Source: an uncultured Fidelibacterota bacterium
GTDB lineage: Bacteria; Marinisomatota; Marinisomatia; SCGC-AAA003-L08; GCA-002707645
Assembly (NCBI GenBank): GCA_913020255.1
Contig: CAJWAW010000009.1
Location: 1 to 27,882 of the forward strand
DNA: 27,882 nucleotides
Direction: 5' to 3'
Shown here piece after piece: positions 8,136 to 16,340 of the stretch; within the stretch, counting starts at the first letter, position 1; each line of letters opens with the position of its first letter. A program made the translations under genes and the position numbers. The notes under the pieces were generated by a model, which did no database searches, had not been told where the DNA came from, and saw only the letters and a list, made by a program, of their open reading frames with translations.

Positions 8136-10738
8136 TGAAGTTTACTTCAAAAACAATTAGAAACGATTTCATTGATTTTTTTAAAGAAAAGAAACATGAA
8201 TTTGTAAGGAGTTCTCCTGTTTTACCAATTGATGATCCTACTTTATTGTTTACAAATGCAGGTATGAATCAATTTAAAAAAATATTTCTTGATCAAGAAA
8301 AAAGTAAATTAAGTCGAGTTGCAAACTCTCAGAAATGTATTAGAGTAAGTGGAAAACATAATGATTTGGAAGAGGTGGGTGTGGATAAATTTCACCATAC
8401 TTTTTTTGAGATGCTTGGAAATTGGTCTTTTGGTGATTATTATAAAAAAGAAGCTATAGTATGGTCTTGGGAGCTTTTAACTGAAGTTTGGAAATTAGAT
8501 AAAAATAGATTATGGGTTACAATTTATAATGAAGATGATGAAAGTGAAGAGTTGTGGAGTGAATTTACAGATGTCAAATCAGAAAGAATTCTTCGCTTTG
8601 GTAAAAAAGATAATTTTTGGGAAATGGGTGAAACAGGTCCATGTGGTCCTTGTTCAGAAATACATTATTATATTGGAGAATTAGATAAGCAAGATTCTAA
8701 TGGTGTAAATATTGAACAGGAATATCGAGAGCTATGGAATTTAGTATTTATTGAATATAATAGAAAGAACAATGGAGAGCTTGAAAAGCTATCTTCAAGA
8801 CATGTTGATACGGGAATGGGGCTTGAGCGTATAGTATCAACCCTGAATAATTTAGATGATCATTATTTAACAGATTTATTTTATCCTATAATTGAACAAA
8901 TAATAGAATTGTCTGGTAAAAAGTATTCATATGAAGAAGGTGTCCCGCATAGAGTTATAGCTGATCATTTAAGGATGATTTCATTTTCATTAAGCGATGG
9001 TATAATGCCATCAAACGAGGGAAGAGGTTATGTTGTAAGGAGGGTTTTAAGAAGAGCATGTCGATTTGGTAGAGTTTTAGGTGTTAATGATGAATTCTTA
9101 TATAAGTTAATACCTACATTAGTCAATATGTTGGGAGAGACATATCCAGAATTAATTGATAAGAAAGAACATATTATAAAAGTTGTTAAGTCAGAAGAAA
9201 GATCTTTTGGTAAAACTCTTGATCGTGGATTAGTATTATTTGAAGAAATAATAAATAAACTCGAAACAGATATAATATCAGGTGAAGATGTATTTAAATT
9301 GTATGATACTTATGGTTTTCCTGTTGATCTAACTGAGTTGTTGGCAAAGGAAAAAGATTTAAAGATAGATAAAAATGTATTTGATAATTTAATGAAGAAT
9401 CAAAAAGCCCTTGCTCGTAAAAGTAATAAATTTAAAATCGATGAGAACAATTATAAATGGATAATTTTAAATGATGATGTTTTTGAAACTGATTTTCTAG
9501 GGTATCAGTCAATTAGTTCAAATTCAGAAATAGTTAAATATAGGGAAATAAATAATAATCAATATGAATTTATATTGGATAAGACGCCCTTTTATGCTGA
9601 ATCAGGAGGTCAGATTGGAGATAGTGGAATTATAAAAAATGATAAATTTACATTTTCAGTTAAAGATACATACTATATTGGTAAAGAAATATGCCATATG
9701 GGTGAGTTTGATAAGGGTTCTATTAATGAAAGTAAAGAAGTATTGGTGAAGGCAGAAATTGATCAGTCTAGAAGAAAATTAATTAAATCAAATCATACTG
9801 CTACCCATTTACTGCATAAGGCTTTGAAAATTGTGCTAGGAAATGAAGTTCAACAAGCTGGCTCTTTGGTATCAAATGATTATTTGAGATTTGATTTAAC
9901 ATATTATAAAAAAATAAATAATTCTCAAATTCAAGAAATTGAAAATATAGTTAATCAAATTATTCTTGATAATATTAATCTTGAAACGCAAATTAAAAAT
10001 TTTGATGATGCAAAAAAAGAAGGGGCAGTAGCTTTATTTGGTGAAAAGTATGATGAAACTGTAAGAGTTGTAGATATTAATGGCTTTTCTAAAGAGTTAT
10101 GTGGTGGTACCCATGTAGATTCAACGGGTCAAATTGGTTTATTTAAAATTATTTCTGAAGGTTCATTAGCATCTGGTATAAGAAGAATTGAAGCTTTAAC
10201 TGGTCCTAGATCAATTGATTTTATGAACAATAAAGCAGATATTATAAATGGTATTAAAAGTATTCTTTCATGCAATGAAGAAGATATAATTAATAAAATC
10301 AATTCTATAAATCAATTAAATAAAGATTATAAAAAGGAAATTTCAGAATTAAACACAATTAAAGCTATGGCATATTTTGATAAATCTATTGATGAAAAAT
10401 TATTAAAAATTGGTGAATTTAAACTATATATTGATAAAATAGATTTGAATCTGTCACCACAGTTTATAAGCGATATTATTAGACAGAAATTATCAAATAA
10501 AGGTATAGGGCTACTAGGAATTAAAACTAAACAAAGCAATTTAATTCTATGTCTTATTACAAAAGATTTTAGTGATTCAATAAACGCAGGAGATTTTATA
10601 AAAACTATTTCTAAAAAAATTGATTTAAGTGGTGGTGGCTCTCAATATATGGCGATCATGAAAATAAATAACGATATTTCAATTGATAGTGTCTTAGATA
10701 TTGGTGAAAATATAATAAGAGATAAATTAAATGAATAA
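8135..10738 (+). CDS. alaS: Alanine--tRNA ligase
   Basis: A complete 867-residue class II alanyl-tRNA synthetase. The aminoacylation domain (about 1-240) begins with the typical RSSPVLPIDDPTLLFTNAGM and contains the ETGPCGPCSEIHY segment. A helical tRNA-recognition region follows (about 240-460, with RRVLRRACRFG). The editing domain (about 540-710) carries the zinc/deacylation residues H554 and H558 (HTATH) and C656 and H660 (CGGTH). The C-terminal C-Ala domain (about 720-867) ends with the GGGSQYMA motif. All catalytic and editing residues are present, so charging and mischarge clearance should both work. Translation is coupled to the preceding barrel gene (TAATG), and the end overlaps gcvPB by 8 bases. 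Confidence 0.98.
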   Translation: MKFTSKTIRNDFIDFFKEKKHEFVRSSPVLPIDDPTLLFTNAGMNQFKKIFLDQEKSKLSRVANSQKCIRVSGKHNDLEEVGVDKFHHTFFEMLGNWSFGDYYKKEAIVWSWELLTEVWKLDKNRLWVTIYNEDDESEELWSEFTDVKSERILRFGKKDNFWEMGETGPCGPCSEIHYYIGELDKQDSNGVNIEQEYRELWNLVFIEYNRKNNGELEKLSSRHVDTGMGLERIVSTLNNLDDHYLTDLFYPIIEQIIELSGKKYSYEEGVPHRVIADHLRMISFSLSDGIMPSNEGRGYVVRRVLRRACRFGRVLGVNDEFLYKLIPTLVNMLGETYPELIDKKEHIIKVVKSEERSFGKTLDRGLVLFEEIINKLETDIISGEDVFKLYDTYGFPVDLTELLAKEKDLKIDKNVFDNLMKNQKALARKSNKFKIDENNYKWIILNDDVFETDFLGYQSISSNSEIVKYREINNNQYEFILDKTPFYAESGGQIGDSGIIKNDKFTFSVKDTYYIGKEICHMGEFDKGSINESKEVLVKAEIDQSRRKLIKSNHTATHLLHKALKIVLGNEVQQAGSLVSNDYLRFDLTYYKKINNSQIQEIENIVNQIILDNINLETQIKNFDDAKKEGAVALFGEKYDETVRVVDINGFSKELCGGTHVDSTGQIGLFKIISEGSLASGIRRIEALTGPRSIDFMNNKADIINGIKSILSCNEEDIINKINSINQLNKDYKKEISELNTIKAMAYFDKSIDEKLLKIGEFKLYIDKIDLNLSPQFISDIIRQKLSNKGIGLLGIKTKQSNLILCLITKDFSDSINAGDFIKTISKKIDLSGGGSQYMAIMKINNDISIDSVLDIGENIIRDKLNE

Positions 10739-12182
10739 ACATACCCCATTAATATTTGATCAAAGTAAATCTGGTAGAGATGGATATAAAGTTAATAGTG
10801 GCACAGTAAATAAATTATCATATGGCACTTTTATTGATAAAAAATTTATGCGTAAAAGTCTAGCTGATCTACCCGAAGTTACTGAATTTCAGATTGTAAG
10901 ACATTTTACTAATCTATCAACTAAAAATCATCATGTTGATAAAGACTTTTATCCTTTAGGATCATGTACAATGAAGTATAATCCTAAAATAAATGATTCT
11001 GTTGCTTTATTTGATGGCTATGCTATGATTCATCCAAATCAACTTGAAAACACAGTTCAGGGAGCATTAGAAATAATCTATAATTTAGAAAAAATATTAT
11101 GTGAGTTAACAGGTATGCATAAAGCAACTTTACAACCATCTGCTGGTTCTCAAGGTGAAATGGTTGGATTGCTATTAATGAAGAAATATCATAATATTAA
11201 GAATAATCAAAAAGATACAATTATTATTCCAGAAACAGCTCATGGTACTAATCCAGCGAGTGTAATAATGACAGGATTTAAAGTTAAGCAAGTAAGGTCA
11301 GATGATAGGGGTAGGGTCAGTATAGATCATTTAAAAGAATTAGTTGATTCTAGCGTTGCTGGTATGATGTTAACTCAGCCAAACACCTTAGGTTTGTTTG
11401 AAGATGATATTGAGAAAATTTCAAAAATGATTCATGATGTTGATGGATTAATGTATATGGATGGTGCAAACTTAAATGCATTAGTTGGAATTGCTAAACC
11501 TAGCCTTATGGGGTTTGATATTATGCATATAAACCTTCATAAAACTTTTTCAACTCCTCATGGAGGAGGAGGTCCTGGTTCAGGTCCAGTTGCTGTAAAT
11601 TCTAAGTTGTCTGATTATCTACCATCTCAATCTATTGGATATGATGGTGAGAAATATTTTTTTGAAGGTATATCAAAAAACACTATAGGAAAAGTCCATA
11701 CATTTTATGGAAATTTTGGAATTCTAGTAAGAGCGTACGTTTATATTTTAAGTTTAGGAAATAAAGGTTTGAAAGATGTTGCAACTTATGCAGTTTTAAA
11801 TGCGAACTATTTAAAATTATTATTGAAGAAACATTATCATATACCATTTTCAAAAGGTACCTTGCATGAATTTGTCATCTCTGCGTCAGAGCAAAAGAAA
11901 AGGGGCATAAAAGCTATTGATATAGGAAAAGCTTTACTTGATTATGGTTTTCATGCTCCGACAGTTTACTTTCCTACAAATATACCTGAATCAATTATGA
12001 TTGAGCCTACAGAAACTGAAACTAAAGAAACATTAGAAAATTTTGCAAAAACTATGAACGAAATTGATATGAGCATAGATCAAAAATCAGAATATTTAAA
12101 ACAATCGCCTTATCAAACACCCGTTAGAAGGCTAGATGAAACAAAAGCAAATAGAGAATTGGATATCAATTACTATGGTTAA
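10731..12182 (+). CDS. gcvPB: Glycine dehydrogenase (decarboxylating) subunit 2
   Basis: A 483-residue PLP enzyme corresponding to the C-terminal half of the P-protein of the glycine cleavage system, in the split (two-subunit) form. It decarboxylates glycine and passes the aminomethyl group to the lipoyl H-protein. The PLP lysine is K271 in HINLHKTFSTPHGGGGPG. The N-terminal YPLGSCTMKYNP signature and the EPTETETKETL stretch near the C-terminus are typical of subunit 2. Its partner gcvPA and the H, T and L components are not in this window. It starts inside the alaS stop (ATGAATAA, 8-base overlap), and the following small gene starts inside its own stop in the same way. Confidence 0.95.
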   Translation: MNKHTPLIFDQSKSGRDGYKVNSGTVNKLSYGTFIDKKFMRKSLADLPEVTEFQIVRHFTNLSTKNHHVDKDFYPLGSCTMKYNPKINDSVALFDGYAMIHPNQLENTVQGALEIIYNLEKILCELTGMHKATLQPSAGSQGEMVGLLLMKKYHNIKNNQKDTIIIPETAHGTNPASVIMTGFKVKQVRSDDRGRVSIDHLKELVDSSVAGMMLTQPNTLGLFEDDIEKISKMIHDVDGLMYMDGANLNALVGIAKPSLMGFDIMHINLHKTFSTPHGGGGPGSGPVAVNSKLSDYLPSQSIGYDGEKYFFEGISKNTIGKVHTFYGNFGILVRAYVYILSLGNKGLKDVATYAVLNANYLKLLLKKHYHIPFSKGTLHEFVISASEQKKRGIKAIDIGKALLDYGFHAPTVYFPTNIPESIMIEPTETETKETLENFAKTMNEIDMSIDQKSEYLKQSPYQTPVRRLDETKANRELDINYYG

Positions 12183-12555
12183 TTTTAAAATATTAGTATT
12201 TTTTTTTATTTTATCTGAATCTTCTTTTTGTATGGAATCTGAATATCAGGATAGTACAAAAATAATGATTAATGATAATTGGAAGATGAATGTAATATCT
12301 CTGGGATTTGGAATGCCTAATTTAGGTCAATTTGATAATAATAAACCATTTAAGGCAGTTGTTTTAATGGTAATGAAACATTATTGGGTTAATGAATTTA
12401 AAGTTTCTAAAATAAATCAAAATATTTCTGATAGAAATAGAAGTTTTTGGTGGTTGTTTTTATTAAACTTTTATGGAATTGTTGATTCATATGTTGATGA
12501 GAATTTGAAAGATTTCCCTGAAAATACTAATTCGTTACAAAATGGAGAAGAATAA
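12175..12555 (+). CDS. Small exported or membrane protein, DUF5683-like
   Basis: A 126-residue protein from ATG 12175, overlapping the gcvPB stop by 8 bases (ATGGTTAA). The frame is open upstream to ATG 12136, but that start would lie deep inside gcvPB and would place 13 polar residues before the signal sequence. Residues 1-19 (MVNFKILVFFFILSESSFC) form a signal peptide or membrane anchor; the cysteine does not fit a lipobox well. The core GMPNLGQFDNNKPFKA (46-61) followed by RNRSFWWLFLLNFYGIVDSYVD matches the pattern of DUF5683 proteins of FCB bacteria (PGxGQxYNxKxxKA and a late DAYVD helix). The function of that family is unknown. It sits between metabolic genes and gives no clue by context. 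Confidence 0.65.
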   Translation: MVNFKILVFFFILSESSFCMESEYQDSTKIMINDNWKMNVISLGFGMPNLGQFDNNKPFKAVVLMVMKHYWVNEFKVSKINQNISDRNRSFWWLFLLNFYGIVDSYVDENLKDFPENTNSLQNGEE

Positions 12556-12558
12556 TTT

Positions 12559-14004
12559 ATGTGTGCGATTGTAGGGGTTGCAACAGGTAAGCCTAATGTT
12601 TGCTTGACATTATATAATGCTATGACTGTTTTGCAGCATAGGGGTCAAGATGCTGCTGGTATGGCTACTTTTGATAATCAAGGAAAATTAAATATCCATA
12701 AAGATAATGGACTTGTAAGGGATGTATTTGGAGAAAAACAAATGATTAATCTAAAGGGAAGTATGGGTTTAGGTCATACAAGATACCCAACTGCAGGTTC
12801 CTATAATTTTGAAGAAGCTCAACCATTTTATGTTAATTCACCATATGGTTTAGTATTAGTTCATAATGGGAATTTAATAAATGCTAAACAATTGAGAAAT
12901 GAACTATTTGAAGAAGATTTAAGACATATTAATACTAACTCCGATTCAGAAGTTTTATTAAATATTTTTGCCCATGCATTGCAGAAAAAAAAGAAAATAG
13001 ATTTAACTCATGATGATATTTTTAAAGCTGTTGAAGAGGTGCATAAAAGAGTTGAGGGAGCGTATTCTGTAATAATTATGATTTCTGGATATGGAATGAT
13101 CGCATTTAGAGATCCTAATGGAATTCGACCACTTGCTTTTGGTTCAAAAGATAATTCTAAATATATGTTCTCTTCTGAAAGTGTTGCATTGGATTGCCTA
13201 GGTTATAATTTTGAGAAAGATTTAGATCCAGGAGAAACAATATATATTGATCAAGAAAATAACGTTTATTCACATAAATATAATGGAGAGACTGTTCATT
13301 CCCCATGTATTTTTGAATATGTTTATCTTGCTAGACCAGATAGTACAATTGACAATATCAATGTTTATAAAAGTAGGTTATCAATGGGTAAATATTTAGC
13401 AAGGAAAATTAAAAAAGAATTAACATTAGAAGAGTTAGAATCTATAGATGTAGTAATTCCTATACCGGATACTAGTAGGACTAGCGCATTACCTTTAAGT
13501 ATAGAATTAAATAAAAAGTTACGTGAAGGCTTTGTGAAAAACAGATATATAGGTAGAACTTTTATAATGCCTGGGCAAAAGGTAAGGAAAAAGTCAGTTA
13601 AACAAAAATTAAATGCTATTTCAGAGGAGTTTAAAGGTAGAAATATATTATTAATTGATGATTCAATTGTTAGAGGTAACACAAGTAAGCAAATAGTGCA
13701 AATGGCTAGAGACGCTGGAGCCTTAAAAGTTTATTTTGCGAGTGCATCACCACCAATTAGATTTCCTAATGTCTATGGGATTGATATGCCTTATGTAGAA
13801 GAATTAATAGCATATAATAAAGATATAGATGAAATATGTGCATTAATTGGTGCTGATAAATTAATATATCAAGATTTAGATGATTTGATTAAATCTGTTA
13901 GTAATGAAAAAATTAAATTATTTGATACATCATGTTTCAGTGGTGAGTATATTACTCCCAATGTTTCTAAAACTTATTTAGATAATCTTTATTCTACAAG
14001 ATAA
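12559..14004 (+). CDS. purF: Amidophosphoribosyltransferase
   Basis: A 481-residue enzyme catalysing the first committed step of purine synthesis, PRPP plus glutamine to phosphoribosylamine. The glutaminase nucleophile is Cys2, exposed simply by Met removal (MCAIVGVA), with no propeptide. The PRPP loop is IDDSIVRGNTS (366-376). It resembles the E. coli (cluster-free) type: the stretch FPNVYGIDMP has Asn where Bacillus-type enzymes have an Fe-S cysteine, and the C-terminal FDTSCFSGEY has Asp at another cluster ligand. A GGAG sits 11 bases before the start. The stop shares a base with the following membrane protein start (TAATG). Confidence 0.97.
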   Translation: MCAIVGVATGKPNVCLTLYNAMTVLQHRGQDAAGMATFDNQGKLNIHKDNGLVRDVFGEKQMINLKGSMGLGHTRYPTAGSYNFEEAQPFYVNSPYGLVLVHNGNLINAKQLRNELFEEDLRHINTNSDSEVLLNIFAHALQKKKKIDLTHDDIFKAVEEVHKRVEGAYSVIIMISGYGMIAFRDPNGIRPLAFGSKDNSKYMFSSESVALDCLGYNFEKDLDPGETIYIDQENNVYSHKYNGETVHSPCIFEYVYLARPDSTIDNINVYKSRLSMGKYLARKIKKELTLEELESIDVVIPIPDTSRTSALPLSIELNKKLREGFVKNRYIGRTFIMPGQKVRKKSVKQKLNAISEEFKGRNILLIDDSIVRGNTSKQIVQMARDAGALKVYFASASPPIRFPNVYGIDMPYVEELIAYNKDIDEICALIGADKLIYQDLDDLIKSVSNEKIKLFDTSCFSGEYITPNVSKTYLDNLYSTR

Positions 14005-14999
14005 TGATAAAAAATTTTTTTAAAAATCATACTATCCATAAAAAAGTGGTTCCTAAACTTGACTTTTTTATTTTATTAATTCCTTTAAATTTTTTTTTAA
14101 TGTGGATGATTATTTGTGTAGGATTATATATTGGAATGTTTATCCAAGGTTTAAGCCCACAATTTGTAGCTGATATTGATTTTGGTATATTGTTTTTATT
14201 CTTAGGTATTACTTCAATTATGAGCAGCTATTATATTGAATTACAATTATTAGATGTGAAAGATAATAGTTCGATTTATTTTGTTAAGCAAAAATACTCA
14301 TCAAAATTTATTAATAATTTTAAAGTTTATTTAAATGTATTTGGATTATTATTTTTATTATCATCATTTTGGTTAATTTGTATTTTAGGTTTGATATTAA
14401 TCGTTATTAATAAAATCATTTTAAATAATAGAAAAAATCAAAGCTTATTATTAAGGTTGATTTTACAGCTAGGCGTTGCGTTTATCTTATCAATTTCAGG
14501 TTTTATTAAATCAGGCGTATTAAATATTAACTATGAATTTTTTGATTTAGTTTTCATGTATATTAAATTTATAATTCCTTATATGTTGTTTTTTATTTCT
14601 TCATTTATTATTTTAAATACTAAAGACTATTTATTTAGTCCAAAGTGTTTAAGTTATTCTTCAGGTTGTTTAAGTAATTCTATAAATTCTAAAATTATTT
14701 CTTTAATTAGTTTAATATTAATTTCACTTAGTATACTTTTATCAATTAAATTAAATGATCCTCTTTCATCAATAAGCTTATGTGTATCTTTACCGTTTTA
14801 TTTATATGTACTAATAAGAGGTCTAGATAAAGATTATCAGAGAATATTTACATACCCTATAGCAATTATAAATTTCTTTTGCATGACAATCTTTCCATAT
14901 TTATTTATTTTAATATTTTCTGTGTTTTATTTGACTAAATATTATAATTGGCATAGGTTTAATTTTCACTTCCCAACATTTTTAGTTGAAAATGATTAA
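14004..14999 (+). CDS. Polytopic membrane protein, possibly a degenerate UbiA-type prenyltransferase
   Basis: A 331-residue protein that is almost all hydrophobic, with about eight or nine predicted transmembrane helices. No family is certain. Two polar patches sit roughly where UbiA prenyltransferases carry their Asp-rich motifs: YIELQLLDVKDN (77-88, compared with the usual YxxNQxxDxxxD) and LNTKDYLFS (204-212, compared with TxxPDxxGD). If it is a UbiA relative, the catalytic Asn and at least one Asp of each motif are lost. The context supports a prenyl role: the next two genes are a ferredoxin and a geranylgeranyl reductase, each overlapping by 8 bases. The alternative is an unrelated membrane subunit that docks the reductase. 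Membrane nature sure, family assignment weak. Confidence 0.5.
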   Translation: MIKNFFKNHTIHKKVVPKLDFFILLIPLNFFLMWMIICVGLYIGMFIQGLSPQFVADIDFGILFLFLGITSIMSSYYIELQLLDVKDNSSIYFVKQKYSSKFINNFKVYLNVFGLLFLLSSFWLICILGLILIVINKIILNNRKNQSLLLRLILQLGVAFILSISGFIKSGVLNINYEFFDLVFMYIKFIIPYMLFFISSFIILNTKDYLFSPKCLSYSSGCLSNSINSKIISLISLILISLSILLSIKLNDPLSSISLCVSLPFYLYVLIRGLDKDYQRIFTYPIAIINFFCMTIFPYLFILIFSVFYLTKYYNWHRFNFHFPTFLVEND

Positions 15000-15162
15000 T
15001 ATTATTGAAAATAAATGTGATTATTGTGGAGCATGTGTAACGGTTTGTCCTAAAGATTGTATTGAGGTTGTAGAACCATCTATAAATATAGATCATAAAT
15101 TATGTATTGATTGTGACTTATGTGTCTATATTTGTCCTATTGAAGTTTTAACAAATGATTAA
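14992..15162 (+). CDS. 2[4Fe-4S] ferredoxin
   Basis: A short gene of 56 residues that is easily missed in annotation. It has two full C-x2-C-x2-C-x3-C-P motifs: C9, C12, C15, C19 (CDYCGACVTVCP) and C38, C41, C44, C48 (CIDCDLCVYICP), plus an extra C23. This is the bacterial-type two-cluster ferredoxin fold, a soluble low-potential electron carrier. It overlaps the membrane protein upstream (ATGATTAA, 14992-14999) and the reductase downstream (ATGATTAA, 15155-15162) by 8 bases each, so the three are almost certainly cotranslated. Methanosarcina also pairs a ferredoxin with a geranylgeranyl reductase to supply electrons, which makes this ferredoxin the likely donor to the next gene product. Confidence 0.93.
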   Translation: MINIIENKCDYCGACVTVCPKDCIEVVEPSINIDHKLCIDCDLCVYICPIEVLTND

Positions 15163-16336
15163 AGATAGTTATGATGTTGTTGTTGTTGGTGGGGGACCTG
15201 CAGGTTCTATGTCAGCTATTGAAATTGCTAAAGCTGGCTATTCTGTTTGTATTTTAGAAAAAGATAGAGAAATTGGAACTCCAGTAAGATGTGGAGAAGC
15301 TATTGGCCATACAGGTTTAAATCAATTTTTTAAACCTAAAAAAAACTGGATTGCTTCAGAGATTTGTGGTGTAAATTTAATTGCTCCTAATGAGATTTCT
15401 GTAGGGGTCGACTTTAAATCAGAAACTGGATATATATTAAATAGAAAATTTTTTGATTATGATTTATCAAAGATAGCTGTTGAAAATGGAGCGGATGTAT
15501 TTACAAAATCATATGTTACCGACTTAATAATTTCTGAAGATTATGTGAATGGAGTTGTTGTGAAATATATGGGTGATGAGATTAATATAAAATCTAAATT
15601 AGTCATAGGGGCCGATGGACTTGAATCAAGAGTTGGTAGGATAGCTGGAATAAAAACTTCAGTTAGAATGAAAGATATGGAATCTTGCTTGCAGTATTCT
15701 GTTGCGAATATAGATGTTGAATCAAATAAAATGACAATGTTTATTGGAGAAAAATATGCACCAGGTGGTTATTTATGGATTTTTCCAAAAGGTAATAATT
15801 GCGCAAATATTGGTATTGGGATTTCTGGTAAATTTTCAAAACATAAAAGTGCTAAAAAATATTTAGATGAATTTATTGAAAGAAAGTTTCCAGGCGTTTC
15901 TATTTTAACAATAGTTTCAGGAGGAGTTCCTTGCTCAAAGCCAATTCGTGAACCTGTTGCTAATGGAATAATGCTTGTAGGGGATGCTGCGCATCAAATA
16001 AATCCTATGACTGGAGGTGGTATTGCTTCTGGAATGAGGGGTGGGCAGATAGCAGGAGAAATAGCAGTAAAATCGTTAGAAGTTAATGATTTCTCAAAGA
16101 AATATTTAAATTCTTATTCAAAGAAAATGTTTAAAATTTTTGGTAAAAATCATGATCGTTTTTATAGGATTAAAGAAACCGTTAATCAATTAACAGATGA
16201 TGATTTGAATTACATCGCAACTCAAGCTTCAAAAATACCAGAAAATAAAAGAACAATTACATCAATTTTTAAACATGCAGTTTATAAAAAACCATCTATT
16301 ATATTTGATGTTCTAAAAGTATTTGCTGGTATTTAA
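15155..16336 (+). CDS. Geranylgeranyl reductase family FAD-dependent oxidoreductase
   Basis: A 393-residue flavoprotein of the geranylgeranyl reductase family, which saturates double bonds in isoprenoid chains. The FAD dinucleotide-binding motif is GGGPAGS (12-18). PVRCGEA (43-49) carries the conserved Cys46 seen in archaeal-type reductases. YLWIFPKG followed by ANIGIG (206-222) is the substrate-side signature, and GDAAHQINPMTGGG (276-289) is the second FAD motif. The protein is of the archaeal/prokaryotic lipid or menaquinone type rather than the plant ChlP type. The ferredoxin encoded just upstream is the probable electron donor. Possible substrates are menaquinone side chains, polyprenyl carriers or geranylgeranyl lipids; the sequence does not discriminate. 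DinG follows four bases downstream. Confidence 0.9.
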   Translation: MIKDSYDVVVVGGGPAGSMSAIEIAKAGYSVCILEKDREIGTPVRCGEAIGHTGLNQFFKPKKNWIASEICGVNLIAPNEISVGVDFKSETGYILNRKFFDYDLSKIAVENGADVFTKSYVTDLIISEDYVNGVVVKYMGDEINIKSKLVIGADGLESRVGRIAGIKTSVRMKDMESCLQYSVANIDVESNKMTMFIGEKYAPGGYLWIFPKGNNCANIGIGISGKFSKHKSAKKYLDEFIERKFPGVSILTIVSGGVPCSKPIREPVANGIMLVGDAAHQINPMTGGGIASGMRGGQIAGEIAVKSLEVNDFSKKYLNSYSKKMFKIFGKNHDRFYRIKETVNQLTDDDLNYIATQASKIPENKRTITSIFKHAVYKKPSIIFDVLKVFAGI

Positions 16337-16340
16337 ACAA

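Noticed and set aside
12136..12174. Upstream ATG for the DUF5683-like gene
   Set aside because: It would put a polar stretch ahead of the signal sequence and extend the overlap with gcvPB to 47 bases; the ATG at 12175 matches the 8-nt overlap pattern.
14992..16336. Claim that this bacterium makes archaeal ether lipids
   Set aside because: No G1P dehydrogenase, GGGP synthase or intact DGGGP synthase is present here, and the nearby prenyl synthase looks long-chain; quinone or carrier reduction explains the genes as well.
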